Notes: a model not told the origin generated them from the sequence alone. Counted from the stretch's first letter, positions 24,178-33,882 are shown. The stretch: 48,937 nt of DNA from Leptolinea sp. UBA4782 (GCA_002403095.1 DHHC01000028.1:1-48937), one strand, 5' to 3'. Program-made: numbers and translations.

Positions 24178-25154
24178 TGGCAAAATACCTGGTCACTGGT
24201 GCGGCAGGGTTCATAGGCGCAAAGGTTTGTGAGTTTCTTTTACAGGATGGGCACACCGTCATCGGCGTGGACAACCTCAATGACGCGTACGATGTGCGCT
24301 TGAAATACTGGCGGCTAAACCAGTTGAATGACAGGCCTGGTTTCACCCTTTTCCAACAGGATATTGCGCACTTAGAAGGTTTGGAGGAGATTGCCTCCCA
24401 GGCAGGGAGAATCGACGGCATCATTAACCTGGCTGCCCGCGCCGGGGTACGCGCCAGCGTGGAAAACCCCTGGATATTCCTTGAGACCAACACCACCGGG
24501 ACACTTAACCTGCTTGAGATTGCCCGCCGCTTTGAGATTCCCAAACTGGTACTGGCATCCACCTCCAGCATTTACGGCGCCAATGCGCCTTTACCGACTC
24601 CTGAATCAAGTGAAAGCAGTTATCCTCTGCAGCCTTACGCCGCCAGTAAGAAGGCGGCTGAAGCAATGAGCTACTCCTATCACTTCCTGCATGGCGTTGA
24701 CGTCACCGTGTTCCGCTACTTTACCGTTTTCGGCCCGGCCGGGCGCCCGGATATGGTTATTTTCCGCTTTTGCCAGTGGATTGCTGAAGGCCGCTCAGTC
24801 CATTTAAATGGTAACGGTGAACAATCACGCGGATTCACCTACGTGGATGATATTGCCCGCGGGACTATCGCCGGGTTAAAGCCGCTCGGCTACGAGATTA
24901 TCAACCTGGGTGGACATGAGGTCATTACCATCAATGATTTAATTGCCATGCTTGAGAATATGCTTGGCAAGAAAGCCAATATCATCCGCCATCCCGCCCA
25001 CCCGGCAGACATGATGACCAACTGGGCGGATGTTAGCAAAGCACGGCAGATGCTTGGCTGGGAACCGCGGGTCGGCCTGCAGGAAGGCATGCAGCACCTG
25101 GTTGACTGGTACATGAAAGAGCGCTCCTGGGCAAGCCAGGTAGAAACCCCCTGA
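24177..25154 (+). CDS. NAD-dependent nucleotide-sugar epimerase (UDP-glucuronate 4-epimerase-like)
   Basis: 325 residues. TGAAGFIGAKVCEFLL is the Rossmann motif, DNLNDAYDVRLK matches the UDP-glucuronate 4-epimerase branch, and the catalytic S-Y-K set is in SSIYGANAPLP and PYAASKKAAE. It probably inverts C4 of the acidic sugar made by the upstream dehydrogenase. It overlaps that gene by one base, and the flippase starts one base after its stop. The exact sugar is not determined. Confidence 0.87.
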   Translation: MAKYLVTGAAGFIGAKVCEFLLQDGHTVIGVDNLNDAYDVRLKYWRLNQLNDRPGFTLFQQDIAHLEGLEEIASQAGRIDGIINLAARAGVRASVENPWIFLETNTTGTLNLLEIARRFEIPKLVLASTSSIYGANAPLPTPESSESSYPLQPYAASKKAAEAMSYSYHFLHGVDVTVFRYFTVFGPAGRPDMVIFRFCQWIAEGRSVHLNGNGEQSRGFTYVDDIARGTIAGLKPLGYEIINLGGHEVITINDLIAMLENMLGKKANIIRHPAHPADMMTNWADVSKARQMLGWEPRVGLQEGMQHLVDWYMKERSWASQVETP

Positions 25155-25155
25155 A

Positions 25156-26508
25156 ATGTTCAAGCAATGGCGGCAAAAGTGGCAGCAGGATAAACAGCTG
25201 GGCATGGTCATCCGCAACAGCGGATACCTGTTCAGCAGTAATTCCATCTCCATGGTACTCGCCAGCCTGGTTGGATTGGCAGCCGCCCTACTGCTTGGCC
25301 CGGTGGACTATGGTGTGCTGGGGATGATCACCTTGTTCGCTTCCAGCATCAACCGCCTGCTCTCCTTCCGTATGGGTGAACTGGTTGTAAAATACGCCGG
25401 CGGAGCGCTGGCGTTGAATGACAAACCGCGGGCTGCTGCAGTGATCAAATTTGCTGCCATCACCGAAGGCATCACCTCGCTGCTGGCGTATGCCATCCTG
25501 GTTGGGCTGGCAGATCTGGCTGCCCGTTTCATCATCAAGGACCCCTCGGTCACCGTTTTCATCCTGGTTTACGGTCTGATGATCATCGGCAATTTGCTGG
25601 CAGAGACCGGCACTGCCGTGCTGCAGATCACCAATCACTTCCGCAGCCAGGCCATCCTCAACCTCTTCCAAAATGTAACTACAGCGGTTTGGATCGGAAT
25701 TGCCTTCCTGACAAAAAGCGGGTTGGGTTCCATCCTGGCCGGATACCTGATGGGGAAGATGATTTTTGGAATCGGCACAGTGGCACTGATGCTGGCACAT
25801 GCGCCGGCAGCCCTCGGTAAAGGCTGGTGGCGGACCTCCTTGAAAGGCCTTTCAGATTGGCGCAGCCTGGCACAATTTGCCTTTACCACCAACCTGAGCG
25901 GCACGATCAACATGGTCATCCGCGACAGCGAAGTGCTGTGGGTAGGTTTCTTCCTGACCAAGGCAGATGCCGGGTATTACAAATTTGCTTTAGCCATCAT
26001 GAATATCATCCTGATGCCTATCTCTCCTTTCATCAATACCACCTTCCCCCAGATCAGCAGCTCGGTGGCCAGGTTTGAATGGAGGCGGTTAAGAACCTTG
26101 TTACAGCGCACCACCTTCATCGCAGCTGCCTGGACGGCAGCCTGTGCGGTCGGACTGTTGCTGGTTGGCAAGCCTATCCTGGGCTGGTTGAATGATGGGG
26201 CATACCTGCCGGCCTACTCTGCCATCCTGATTCTCCTGATCGGCTTTGGTATGGCTAACATCTTCTTCTGGAACAGGCCATTGCTGCTCTCGCTCGGCAA
26301 GCCGGGTTTTCCCCTCAAGATTACAGCTATCATCGGCGCAATCAAAACCGGGTTAATGTTTGTCCTGGTCCGGCCGTTCGGTATTCTGGCGCAGGCGGGC
26401 TTGCTTTCGTTTTACTTTGTAACTTCGGTAGGCTTGATCGTCTGGAAAGGATTACGCGAAATCACAGCCCAGCAGCACGCCAATCCTGACCTGGAGGATG
26501 CACCCTGA
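25156..26508 (+). CDS. Polysaccharide repeat-unit flippase (Wzx/MOP superfamily)
   Basis: 450 residues with 12-14 hydrophobic segments in the polysaccharide-transport (Wzx/RfbX-like) arrangement. An N-terminal SGYLFSSNSISMVLASLVGLAAALLLGP and the internal DYGVLGMITL motif are typical of the family. It would translocate undecaprenyl- or dolichyl-linked sugar across the membrane. Its stop overlaps the next gene's start (TGATG), coupling it to the glycosyltransferase. Confidence 0.85.
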   Translation: MFKQWRQKWQQDKQLGMVIRNSGYLFSSNSISMVLASLVGLAAALLLGPVDYGVLGMITLFASSINRLLSFRMGELVVKYAGGALALNDKPRAAAVIKFAAITEGITSLLAYAILVGLADLAARFIIKDPSVTVFILVYGLMIIGNLLAETGTAVLQITNHFRSQAILNLFQNVTTAVWIGIAFLTKSGLGSILAGYLMGKMIFGIGTVALMLAHAPAALGKGWWRTSLKGLSDWRSLAQFAFTTNLSGTINMVIRDSEVLWVGFFLTKADAGYYKFALAIMNIILMPISPFINTTFPQISSSVARFEWRRLRTLLQRTTFIAAAWTAACAVGLLLVGKPILGWLNDGAYLPAYSAILILLIGFGMANIFFWNRPLLLSLGKPGFPLKITAIIGAIKTGLMFVLVRPFGILAQAGLLSFYFVTSVGLIVWKGLREITAQQHANPDLEDAP

Positions 26509-27632
26509 TGAAGATTGCCGCAGTCACCAGCGTGACCATCCCTTCCACCACCGCCAACAGTATCCAGGTTATGAAAGCCTGCCATGCGCTGGCGCAATTG
26601 GGTCATCAGGTTAGCCTGACCATTCCGGGAAAGACACCCCCCGCCTGGCAGAACCTGGCACAGCAGTATGGACTGAAAGAGCAGTTCGAAGTCCGGGTTG
26701 CATCAGCCCGTAAGGGAATGAAACGGTACGACTTTGCCCTGGCTGCCGTCAACCGCGCAGTCCAGGATAAGGCTGACCTGCTTTACACCTGGAGCCCGCA
26801 GGCAGCGGTACTCGGATTGTGGCACAAAATGCCTGTTATCCTCGAGTTCCACGACCTGCCGACCGGTAAGCTGGGGCCGGTATTGTTGCGCTACTTCTTT
26901 AAAGTGGATGGCAGGAAACGCCTGCTGTGCATTACTGATGCCCTGGCAGCAAAACTACAACTGCTGCTTGGCGATGATTATCAGGCGGATATGGTGCAAA
27001 CCGCGCCTAACGGTACAGACCTCACCCAGTATTCCAGCCTTCCGGATGCATCAACCGCACGTAAGATCTTAGGCCTGCTGGATCAGTTTACAGCCGGGTA
27101 TACAGGCCATTTCTATCAGGGACGGGGCACCGGGCTGCTGGTCGCACTGGCAAAAGCGTATCCAGATGTCCAGTTCCTGTGGGTGGGCGGAAACCCTGCC
27201 GATACGGCTTCCTGGATAGATCGGTTGGAACAGGATGCAGTTAAGAATGTTAAACTGACTGGTTTCGTTCCCAATGCAGAATTGCCCTTGTACCAGGCAG
27301 CTGCCGATGTCCTGCTCATGCCATATGAGAAATCCATCGCGGGCAGCGGCGGCGGGAACTCCGCTGAAATTTGCAGCCCGATGAAAATGTTCGATTACCT
27401 GGCATCCGGCCGGGTGATCCTGGCCAGCGACCTGCCCGTTTTCCATGAGGTGCTAAACGAGAACAATGCAATCTTCTGCCCGCCAGAGGATGAAACTGCA
27501 TGGATCAAAAAGCTGGGGGAAATCATACAGGATGCTGAATTGCGCCAAGCTTTGGGCAGTCAGGCACGCCAGGATGCAGAACGCTACACCTGGCTGCAGC
27601 GGGCTGAAAATGCTCTCACGGGGTTATTCTGA
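26508..27632 (+). CDS. Glycosyltransferase family 4
   Basis: 374 residues, GT-B fold. N-terminal domain with NSIQVMKACHALAQLGHQVSL, C-terminal nucleotide-sugar domain with GYTGHFYQGRG, FLWVGG, FVPNAELPLYQAAADVLLMPY and the E-x7-E-type region SAEICSPMKMFDYLASGRVILASD. It is the last gene of the plus-strand operon. Its last 9 bases overlap the end of the convergent lipoprotein gene. The donor and acceptor sugars are unknown. Confidence 0.87.
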   Translation: MKIAAVTSVTIPSTTANSIQVMKACHALAQLGHQVSLTIPGKTPPAWQNLAQQYGLKEQFEVRVASARKGMKRYDFALAAVNRAVQDKADLLYTWSPQAAVLGLWHKMPVILEFHDLPTGKLGPVLLRYFFKVDGRKRLLCITDALAAKLQLLLGDDYQADMVQTAPNGTDLTQYSSLPDASTARKILGLLDQFTAGYTGHFYQGRGTGLLVALAKAYPDVQFLWVGGNPADTASWIDRLEQDAVKNVKLTGFVPNAELPLYQAAADVLLMPYEKSIAGSGGGNSAEICSPMKMFDYLASGRVILASDLPVFHEVLNENNAIFCPPEDETAWIKKLGEIIQDAELRQALGSQARQDAERYTWLQRAENALTGLF

Positions 27633-28157
27633 TTTCTTGGGGACTTCAATCCCGTTGATCACCCATTTGCCGTCTTCCTGAGAAAGGGTGAACTTTCGGG
27701 AGCTGTCGGCTGTGCCAGCAACCTTGACCGCAACCGTAATCACTGCAGCCGGCGGGTCCTGGTTTACAGCAGCGGATGTCACGGCATAACCCTCCAGGAT
27801 ATCCCTGAGCTGGAGCAGCATTCCCGGACCGCCTTCTGGCACTTTCTTGCGCATGGCCTTGCTCAGGTACTTATCCATCCCTTCCTGGTCGCTCTGGTAG
27901 GCGGTAAGAAAAGCGATAACAACCCCTTCGGCGTCCTCGGGGTACATAGTTGGATCCCGAGTGGGGATGGGCACCGCAGTTATCAGGACAATGTTCGGTG
28001 TGGCTGCGTCCGCGATCAGGCTGGTAGATTGGACTTCACGTACCTCTCCAGTTTCCGCTACAAGGGTTCCCCGGCTGCTGCAAGCGGACAGAAGCAAGGT
28101 CAAACTCACAAGTATCACGACAAGGGTTTTGAATTGGGTTTGGAATGTTTGCTTCAC
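27624..28157 (-). CDS. Small lipoprotein, unknown function
   Basis: 177 residues from a GTG at 28157. A signal peptide ends in LLLSACSS, a strong lipobox. The mature part has a compact domain with VVIAFLTAYQSDQEGMDKYLSKAM and a C-terminal VAGTADSSRKFTLSQEDGKWVINGI, reminiscent of small DUF4878-like or NTF2-like lipid-anchored domains, though I cannot assign one. It follows PolX by 23 bases on the same strand. Its 3' end overlaps the plus-strand glycosyltransferase by 9 bases. Confidence 0.7.
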   Translation of the reverse strand: MKQTFQTQFKTLVVILVSLTLLLSACSSRGTLVAETGEVREVQSTSLIADAATPNIVLITAVPIPTRDPTMYPEDAEGVVIAFLTAYQSDQEGMDKYLSKAMRKKVPEGGPGMLLQLRDILEGYAVTSAAVNQDPPAAVITVAVKVAGTADSSRKFTLSQEDGKWVINGIEVPKKSE

Positions 28158-28180
28158 GATTCTCAGCCTGTTATGGATCT

Positions 28181-29908
28181 TTAACTTCTGCCTCGGCTTT
28201 TCAGCCAGTCTACCAGCCTGTCCCTGTCCCAGGTATTGATCACCAGGTCAGGGTTCAGCCATGCCCTCCGGGCGACGGATACCCCGTAAATGATCTGTTC
28301 CAGCTGGTCAGTTGTGTGGGCATCAGAATTAATGGCGATCAGGATGCCCATTTCAGATGCACGCCGGACATATATCTCATCCAGGTCCAGGCGCGAGAAA
28401 TGGGCATTGATCTCGAGAGCCACACCGGCTTTCTGGGCTTCCTGCAATACCTGGTCATAATCAAGGTCGGCCCCTTCACGGTTTGGCATTAGCCTGCCGG
28501 ATGGATGCCCGATGATATCTACATGCGGATTGCGGATGACATTTACCAGCCGTTCAGTGATGCGTTCCCGCGGCTGGCGCAGGCTGGTGTGCAGGGATGC
28601 AACCACAATATCCATTTTTTTTAGCACTTCATCTGGATAATCCAGTGTGCCATCCGCCTTGATCTCCACCTCAGCCCCCTGCAGGATTTTTATAGTATCG
28701 CCCAGTTCCTGCTGCACCTGATCAATCTCTTTGCGCTGCTCTGCCAGCCCCTCAACTGTCAACCCGCCGGCGATACCCAGCCCGCTGGTATGGTCAGTGA
28801 TAGCAAGGGTATGGTACCCCAGGGTCCGCGCTGCCAATGCCATATCTTTGGTGGAATGAGCCGCATCAGACCAGGTGGTGTGCATATGCAAATCTGCCTG
28901 GAGATCACCCGGTTTTACCAGCACTGGAAGTTTGTTACCACCCGCAGCCTGCACTTCGCCCCGGTCCTCGCGTAATTCGGGCGGGACGAATTGCAGTCCG
29001 AGTGTTTCATATATCCCCTCTTCATCAGAAAATAACATTTCAGAACCATCATCCCTGATGATTGCCTGCTCGTTTAGAGAAAGGCCTTTCTTCTGGGCCA
29101 GTTCACGCAGCCTGACATTGTGCTCCTTGGAGCCGCTCACAAATTGCAGCAGGGTGCCAAACCGTTCGGGTGGTTGTGCCCACAACTGCACATTGATGCC
29201 ATTGTTCAATTCAATGCTAGATTTACTCTCGCCTTTGCCGAGTATCCGGTGGCATTCGGGATGGCTGGTGAACCACTCCATCACCGGTGCTGGATCAGTG
29301 CATGCAGTAACCAGGTCCAGGTCACCAATTGTCTGTTTCCAGCGTCTCAAACTGCCTGCCGCTTCAGCCCGTACCACACCAGGCTGGCTGCGGAGCTCCG
29401 ACAGGAAGCGGTTGGCGATTGACCAGGCATTTCCCAGCAGCATGCGTTTGCTGCGGCGCGAGAGGGCTTCGATCCCGGCAATGATCCGGGCTTCAGACTT
29501 CTCTCCCATGCCGGGTAGTGTCTTCAACTTCCCGTTCCTGGCTGCCGTTTCCAGTTCCACCAGGGTCTTCACTCCTGCCTGTTTCCAGAAAAGGGCTACT
29601 TTCTTCGGCCCGATATCTGGCACCTGCAGTAATTCCAGCAAGCTGGGCGGCACTTCCTGCTCAAGCCTGTTCAGGAAATCCAGCTCGCCCGTCTGCAGCA
29701 GCTCGCTGATTTTTTCGGCGATGGCTTTGCCCACCCCGGGGATCTCGGTCAACCGTTCTTCCTTCCAATAGGAAGATATGTCTGCCGGTAAAACCCGTAA
29801 GCTTTCAGCAGCCCGTCGATATGCAAGGGTCTTGTAGATTACCTCGCCCTTGATTTCCATCAGGCTGGCAATTTTATCGAAAACATCTGCCAGTTCGTTG
29901 TTGTTCAT
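28181..29908 (-). CDS. polX: PolX-type protein: family-X polymerase module plus PHP nuclease, third catalytic Asp replaced
   Basis: 575 residues, typical length. An N-terminal 8-kDa-like/HhH region (IPGVGKAIAEKI near 57, VPDIGPKK near 96) is followed by the palm motif GSLRRWKQTIGDLDLV (D196 and D198). The third carboxylate, usually in a VDLR-type strand, reads NVQLWAQ, so position 241 is glutamine (CAG at 29186-29188). The C-terminal PHP domain is intact: DLHMHTTWSD, ITDHTS, GAEVEI, ASLHTS, IIGHPSGR and INSDAHTTDQL. Polymerase activity may therefore be lost while the 3'-5' exonuclease or AP-endonuclease module remains. It is one base after the methyltransferase gene in the minus operon. Confidence 0.9.
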   Translation of the reverse strand: MNNNELADVFDKIASLMEIKGEVIYKTLAYRRAAESLRVLPADISSYWKEERLTEIPGVGKAIAEKISELLQTGELDFLNRLEQEVPPSLLELLQVPDIGPKKVALFWKQAGVKTLVELETAARNGKLKTLPGMGEKSEARIIAGIEALSRRSKRMLLGNAWSIANRFLSELRSQPGVVRAEAAGSLRRWKQTIGDLDLVTACTDPAPVMEWFTSHPECHRILGKGESKSSIELNNGINVQLWAQPPERFGTLLQFVSGSKEHNVRLRELAQKKGLSLNEQAIIRDDGSEMLFSDEEGIYETLGLQFVPPELREDRGEVQAAGGNKLPVLVKPGDLQADLHMHTTWSDAAHSTKDMALAARTLGYHTLAITDHTSGLGIAGGLTVEGLAEQRKEIDQVQQELGDTIKILQGAEVEIKADGTLDYPDEVLKKMDIVVASLHTSLRQPRERITERLVNVIRNPHVDIIGHPSGRLMPNREGADLDYDQVLQEAQKAGVALEINAHFSRLDLDEIYVRRASEMGILIAINSDAHTTDQLEQIIYGVSVARRAWLNPDLVINTWDRDRLVDWLKSRGRS

Positions 29909-29909
29909 T

Positions 29910-30743
29910 TTATTCCCTGTTCAGTGGACGTCGGGCAAACACACGGATATGCGTCACAGCATTTTCTTCCAGGCTGCCCTGCTTAAATTCAGGCTGGACA
30001 AATGGCTCGATATGTTGATAAGCCTGGATGTCAGTGGCAAGGATGTCAATATCTACATCAGCATAAGCCTGAGCAAATGCTTTACGGTAATCCCATACCC
30101 GCAGGCGGTTGTGATGGCTGGTCGGGTTGAGCCAGCGATACCAGGTCTTTGCACTGAAGCGCAGCATTTCAAACGGATACTTGAAGAAATGGTCGCGCAG
30201 ATCGACAAAGTGAAGCGCTGCCGAATCCGGCTTTCCCGCTTTTGCCAGGGCCAGTGTGATGCCTTCCACATCAGCCAGGTGTTCATATACCGAGTTGCTG
30301 AGCACGATATCCACCGGGGCAACCCTGTTTTCCCTGACAACCTTACGGATATCGCCCTCAACCAGGGTCAGCAGATCCGGGTTGACCTCAACCCGGCCGT
30401 TCCTCAACGCCAGAAAACTTTCATATTGGGTCACCAGGGTTTTATTGAAAGAATGGTCCGGTTTTACCTTGTACTCGCACAGGACAACATGCTCTGCCCC
30501 GGCCTTCAGCAAGGCGCAACCAATCGCAAACCTGCCGCCGTAACCCAGCACCAGTATCCTTTTTCCAGCAAGGGTAACCCCATACTCATGCAAAGCGCTT
30601 TTATACCGTTCCACCGCCCCCAGTGGGTCGCTGGTTTCCATACCCGGGCGAATAATCATGCCGCGCAGAAGGAGAAATCGTGTCAGGTTTTCCGGCATGA
30701 AATGGCGAACCAGGCGGGGAATTAGGTAGGCAAGCGAACTCAT
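29910..30743 (-). CDS. Class I SAM-dependent methyltransferase in the polysaccharide operon
   Basis: 277 residues. The SAM-binding motif ILVLGYGGRFAIGCALLKAGAE is near residue 60, and VDIVLSNSVYEHLADVEG is the following acidic/aromatic strand. The C-terminal part (FVDLRDHFFKYPFEMLRF, WYRWLNPTSHHNRLRVWDYRKAF) resembles methyltransferases from glycan gene clusters. It overlaps the upstream membrane protein by 4 bases (ATGA) and is followed by PolX after one base. It probably methylates a sugar or lipid-linked intermediate; this is inferred from context. Confidence 0.78.
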   Translation of the reverse strand: MSSLAYLIPRLVRHFMPENLTRFLLLRGMIIRPGMETSDPLGAVERYKSALHEYGVTLAGKRILVLGYGGRFAIGCALLKAGAEHVVLCEYKVKPDHSFNKTLVTQYESFLALRNGRVEVNPDLLTLVEGDIRKVVRENRVAPVDIVLSNSVYEHLADVEGITLALAKAGKPDSAALHFVDLRDHFFKYPFEMLRFSAKTWYRWLNPTSHHNRLRVWDYRKAFAQAYADVDIDILATDIQAYQHIEPFVQPEFKQGSLEENAVTHIRVFARRPLNRE

Positions 30744-32770
30744 GGCAGGTCACAACTCTCTGGCATTTCCTGAAAAGTGCGCGGCACCAGCAGTTGCACA
30801 CCCACCCAGGGTAAATATTCAGCTTCGCGGTAGTAGCACAACAGGGGTGAGGATACCCATTTTACCCAGGCATTGTTTTCCTCGCCGAAGTTTCGCTCAC
30901 TTTCAGTGACATAGTTTATACGCACAGGTTCGGTAACGATCAGTGCAAAGCGGTGATGCGCAAGGTCATCAATGAATTTTTCGAAATATGCTGCATTATC
31001 TGACATCGCCTGATCCATCAGGTATTTTTTCTCATAATCCGCTACCAGCTCTACATTCTGAATGTCGCCAAAAGTTAAAAGCTGCCGCTGGTCGATAAAC
31101 AGGATCTCCCTGCCCTCCTGTACCGCATCAACCCGGTTTTGGATCAGGGTAAGAGATTCCTCGACCAGAGTTTTGTCCGGCAATTCCAACGGTTTACCAT
31201 ATTGTGCCAGGTAAGAAGCAGGGCTGATGAGCGCCAGGCAGAATGCGCCAATTAACCACCAGGGTTTTCCTTCAATCGTGAAGCCTGCTTTCAGCAATGC
31301 CCGTAAAGCCCAGGCTGCCAGCAGTGCCAGGCTGATCCAAAACATATCCAGGTTGTGCAGATTGCTGCCTCCGCCGATTTTCGTGCTGATGATAATTCCA
31401 ATCACCAGAAACAGTACCGATACACCAGTTGCAGCGAGCGAGTGCAGCCAGTGCAGTTTCCAGTTTCGGCTCACACGAAGCAGGATGAGAAGCAGGCTCA
31501 ATCCAAGGCCCGCCCAAAGCGCTCCCAGCAGGATCCCGGGCGGAAAGGTCGGGTTAGGCCACAGGCGGTCCCAAAGCAGCGGCTGGCGGGATAAAGCACC
31601 GGAAACATTGGCTAAAGCATTGACTTGTAATTCACTAGAAAAACCGTTCTGCACCCAGGTGATGAGACTCTGTAAGAATTGGCCTCCAATAAAACCACTC
31701 AGTCCCAAAACAACCGGGCGGATGAATTGTTTCCAGCGCCCATTGGAAAATGCAGGCTGCGCGATTTCAAACAATGCCAGCATTCCCGCCCACAAGCCGG
31801 GTGCATACCGCCAGGTGTAACGGCTGAAATCCGCATACCAGGAAGCTGCCAGAACCAATAGGATACTTAAAGCCAGGGAGCGCGATCGCACTGCCAGGAT
31901 TACCAGGATCGTGCTCACCACCAGGGGGGCGTAAATCGGTCCCTGCGAAAGAAAGCTAAAGGTCCATAGACCAAATAGGAGGCCGATAAGCCAGCCTTCT
32001 TTTCCTTTCCGCACCCCGGTAATAGCCAGAAACCCCACCAGAAAGGTCGGGACGATCCACATCAGGGCATCCCAGAGGCGTACCCCCAAAATGCCAATAT
32101 TCGGGATAAGGAAGGGGATCGCCCAGATGAACTGCCTGCCTTTTGTGATAAACGTGAAAACAGGTTCGTTACTGCTGGTAGAGTAGCGGTTGCTGCCAAA
32201 CAGCATGGAGTAATCCCACAGGCGGTTGCCTTCAGACCAGTACAAGCCAAAAGGATAATTAGTCACCCGGTTCAACCATCCGCCCGTAGCAAAAAACGCC
32301 CCGCTGGTGCAGATCCAGGCGGCAGCAATAAACAGCCAGGAGCCGGTGCGGTGGGGTGGGAATGCCAGTGCGGCTGCCACAAGGCCAGAAATTATGATCA
32401 ATCCAATTCGGAAAGCGTAAGCAAATTCCATCAACCCGAAAGAATTGAATAACAATATATATGTTGGAAACAGCGAAACTGCAATAGCCAGAATCCAGCG
32501 CAGCCAGCCAGGCAGGATTTCCAAGAACTTCGCAAGCCGCTTGCTAATTCTGAGGGGATCTTTTCTTATCAGGATAGCAATTAATCCATACAGCCAGGCT
32601 AAACCAGCCAGCAAGCATAAAGTCAGGAAAACAATGTATCGCCTGGAGCCAAGTGTCAGCATTTCAATCATGCCCAGAAAGCCGGCAGCAAACGCATTAA
32701 TGAAAAGATAACCCGCGAAGGCAACCAGAAACCACAAAAAAATTGAAAACAACCTGTTGTTTTTTTTCAT
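30740..32770 (-). CDS. GT-C-like polytopic membrane protein
   Basis: 676 residues with 12 or more membrane segments followed by a soluble C-terminal part (from about residue 560). The layout is that of GT-C glycosyltransferases or related exported-glycan enzymes, but no clear acidic active-site motif of a named family is certain. The C-terminal soluble part, with YVTESERNFGEENNAWV, lies outside. It overlaps its two neighbours by 4 bases each, so it belongs to the operon. Function beyond surface glycan assembly is not assignable. Confidence 0.6.
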   Translation of the reverse strand: MKKNNRLFSIFLWFLVAFAGYLFINAFAAGFLGMIEMLTLGSRRYIVFLTLCLLAGLAWLYGLIAILIRKDPLRISKRLAKFLEILPGWLRWILAIAVSLFPTYILLFNSFGLMEFAYAFRIGLIIISGLVAAALAFPPHRTGSWLFIAAAWICTSGAFFATGGWLNRVTNYPFGLYWSEGNRLWDYSMLFGSNRYSTSSNEPVFTFITKGRQFIWAIPFLIPNIGILGVRLWDALMWIVPTFLVGFLAITGVRKGKEGWLIGLLFGLWTFSFLSQGPIYAPLVVSTILVILAVRSRSLALSILLVLAASWYADFSRYTWRYAPGLWAGMLALFEIAQPAFSNGRWKQFIRPVVLGLSGFIGGQFLQSLITWVQNGFSSELQVNALANVSGALSRQPLLWDRLWPNPTFPPGILLGALWAGLGLSLLLILLRVSRNWKLHWLHSLAATGVSVLFLVIGIIISTKIGGGSNLHNLDMFWISLALLAAWALRALLKAGFTIEGKPWWLIGAFCLALISPASYLAQYGKPLELPDKTLVEESLTLIQNRVDAVQEGREILFIDQRQLLTFGDIQNVELVADYEKKYLMDQAMSDNAAYFEKFIDDLAHHRFALIVTEPVRINYVTESERNFGEENNAWVKWVSSPLLCYYREAEYLPWVGVQLLVPRTFQEMPESCDLP

Positions 32771-33879
32771 GAAAGCCTGGATTTATCCAGCATATGCTGG
32801 ATGAATTTTAACCTGCGATTCTCCTTCTCACGGGAGTCTATCGCGTCACGAACAACCACGCCATCCAGCCGTTTGCCCTGCACGTCCCGTACAAACTGCT
32901 CAATAACTTTCGCATGGGTAATCAAATTATCAGGGCGATTGGGAATTCGCAAGATACAGGGGTGGTCAATGGAGTCAAGATCAGTATCCCGGTATGGCAG
33001 GATCAATGGAATACCCAGGGCTGCACATTCTCGTGTCTTGAGAGGGCTGGATTCCTGCATCCCTATGGCGTGTAATGAAAGACTGCTTATGGCTGCATCA
33101 GCTTGAGCCAGTATCGAACGATAAGCTTCTCCGCTTAAATATCCATGCAGATGGATATTACCAGGCAGGCATTTAATATTTTCGATATGGTCGTAACCGA
33201 TCACATCTATGATCAGGTCAGGACAGCTTTGAGCCAGTGTGACCAGTTTTTCAACCCCGTGCCAGAGATTACCCGGCGAACCAATGAATACTAGATGAGG
33301 TTGTAAGTTTTGGGGAGCGGGCAAAGGAGGAAAGAGGGAGAGGTCAATGCCGTCCCCAACCACAGTCACAGGTTTACGATATCTGGTAAAAGAAGGATGG
33401 ATGGCCAGCTCATGAGATATACATACCATCCCTGAGCAGCGCTTTAATGACATCCTGCGTGTTAATCGGTTATAAAGTCCATATCCCATCCCGAGAGTCG
33501 CATGCTGCTCCAGGTCATTGGTAACCACTTCGAGGATAACCGGAGCAATGCGGAATAACCGCTCTAGAGGGAATGCATATACATTGAACCTCATATATAT
33601 GCAATCTGGCTGCCATCCCTCTACCTGTGTGATCAGCCGGGATAATGCCCTGCTTCGGTCGATTTCAGTACGAATTTTTCCAATCAAGCCGGGGATTTGC
33701 TGATAGGTCTCAATAGTACCTGGTAATAAATCAGCAGGATTCTCGACAGTATGGGTGTGCAGAAAGAGCCGGGTTTCATGCCCAGCCGCTTGCCATGCGT
33801 TGATTTGCGAGGCGATTTTTTTGCCAACCCCGCTGTGGATGGTACGCGGCCAGTGCAGTGAAACATATGCAATACGCAT
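32767..33879 (-). CDS. Glycosyltransferase family 4
   Basis: 370 residues, GT-B fold. The N-terminal domain has HWPRTIHSGVGKKIASQINAW, and the C-terminal domain has LVFIGSPGNLWHGVEKLV, IHLHGYLSGEAYRSILAQADAAISS and the donor-binding region MQESSPLKTRECAALGIPLIL. It follows the WecC-type dehydrogenase by 3 bases and overlaps the GT-C-like gene by 4 bases. The acceptor is unknown. There is an odd absence of a strong Shine-Dalgarno, consistent with coupling to the upstream gene. Confidence 0.86.
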   Translation of the reverse strand: MRIAYVSLHWPRTIHSGVGKKIASQINAWQAAGHETRLFLHTHTVENPADLLPGTIETYQQIPGLIGKIRTEIDRSRALSRLITQVEGWQPDCIYMRFNVYAFPLERLFRIAPVILEVVTNDLEQHATLGMGYGLYNRLTRRMSLKRCSGMVCISHELAIHPSFTRYRKPVTVVGDGIDLSLFPPLPAPQNLQPHLVFIGSPGNLWHGVEKLVTLAQSCPDLIIDVIGYDHIENIKCLPGNIHLHGYLSGEAYRSILAQADAAISSLSLHAIGMQESSPLKTRECAALGIPLILPYRDTDLDSIDHPCILRIPNRPDNLITHAKVIEQFVRDVQGKRLDGVVVRDAIDSREKENRRLKFIQHMLDKSRLS

Positions 33880-33882
33880 AAT

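Noticed and set aside
28875..29771. 298-codon frame on the plus strand inside polX
   Set aside because: Antisense to an intact PolX frame; the composition (Ser, Pro, Arg) is typical of a shadow frame.
29850..30725. 291-codon plus-strand frame opposite the methyltransferase gene
   Set aside because: The minus-strand frame has the SAM-binding motif and is tightly coupled to its neighbours; the plus frame has no domain or start signal.
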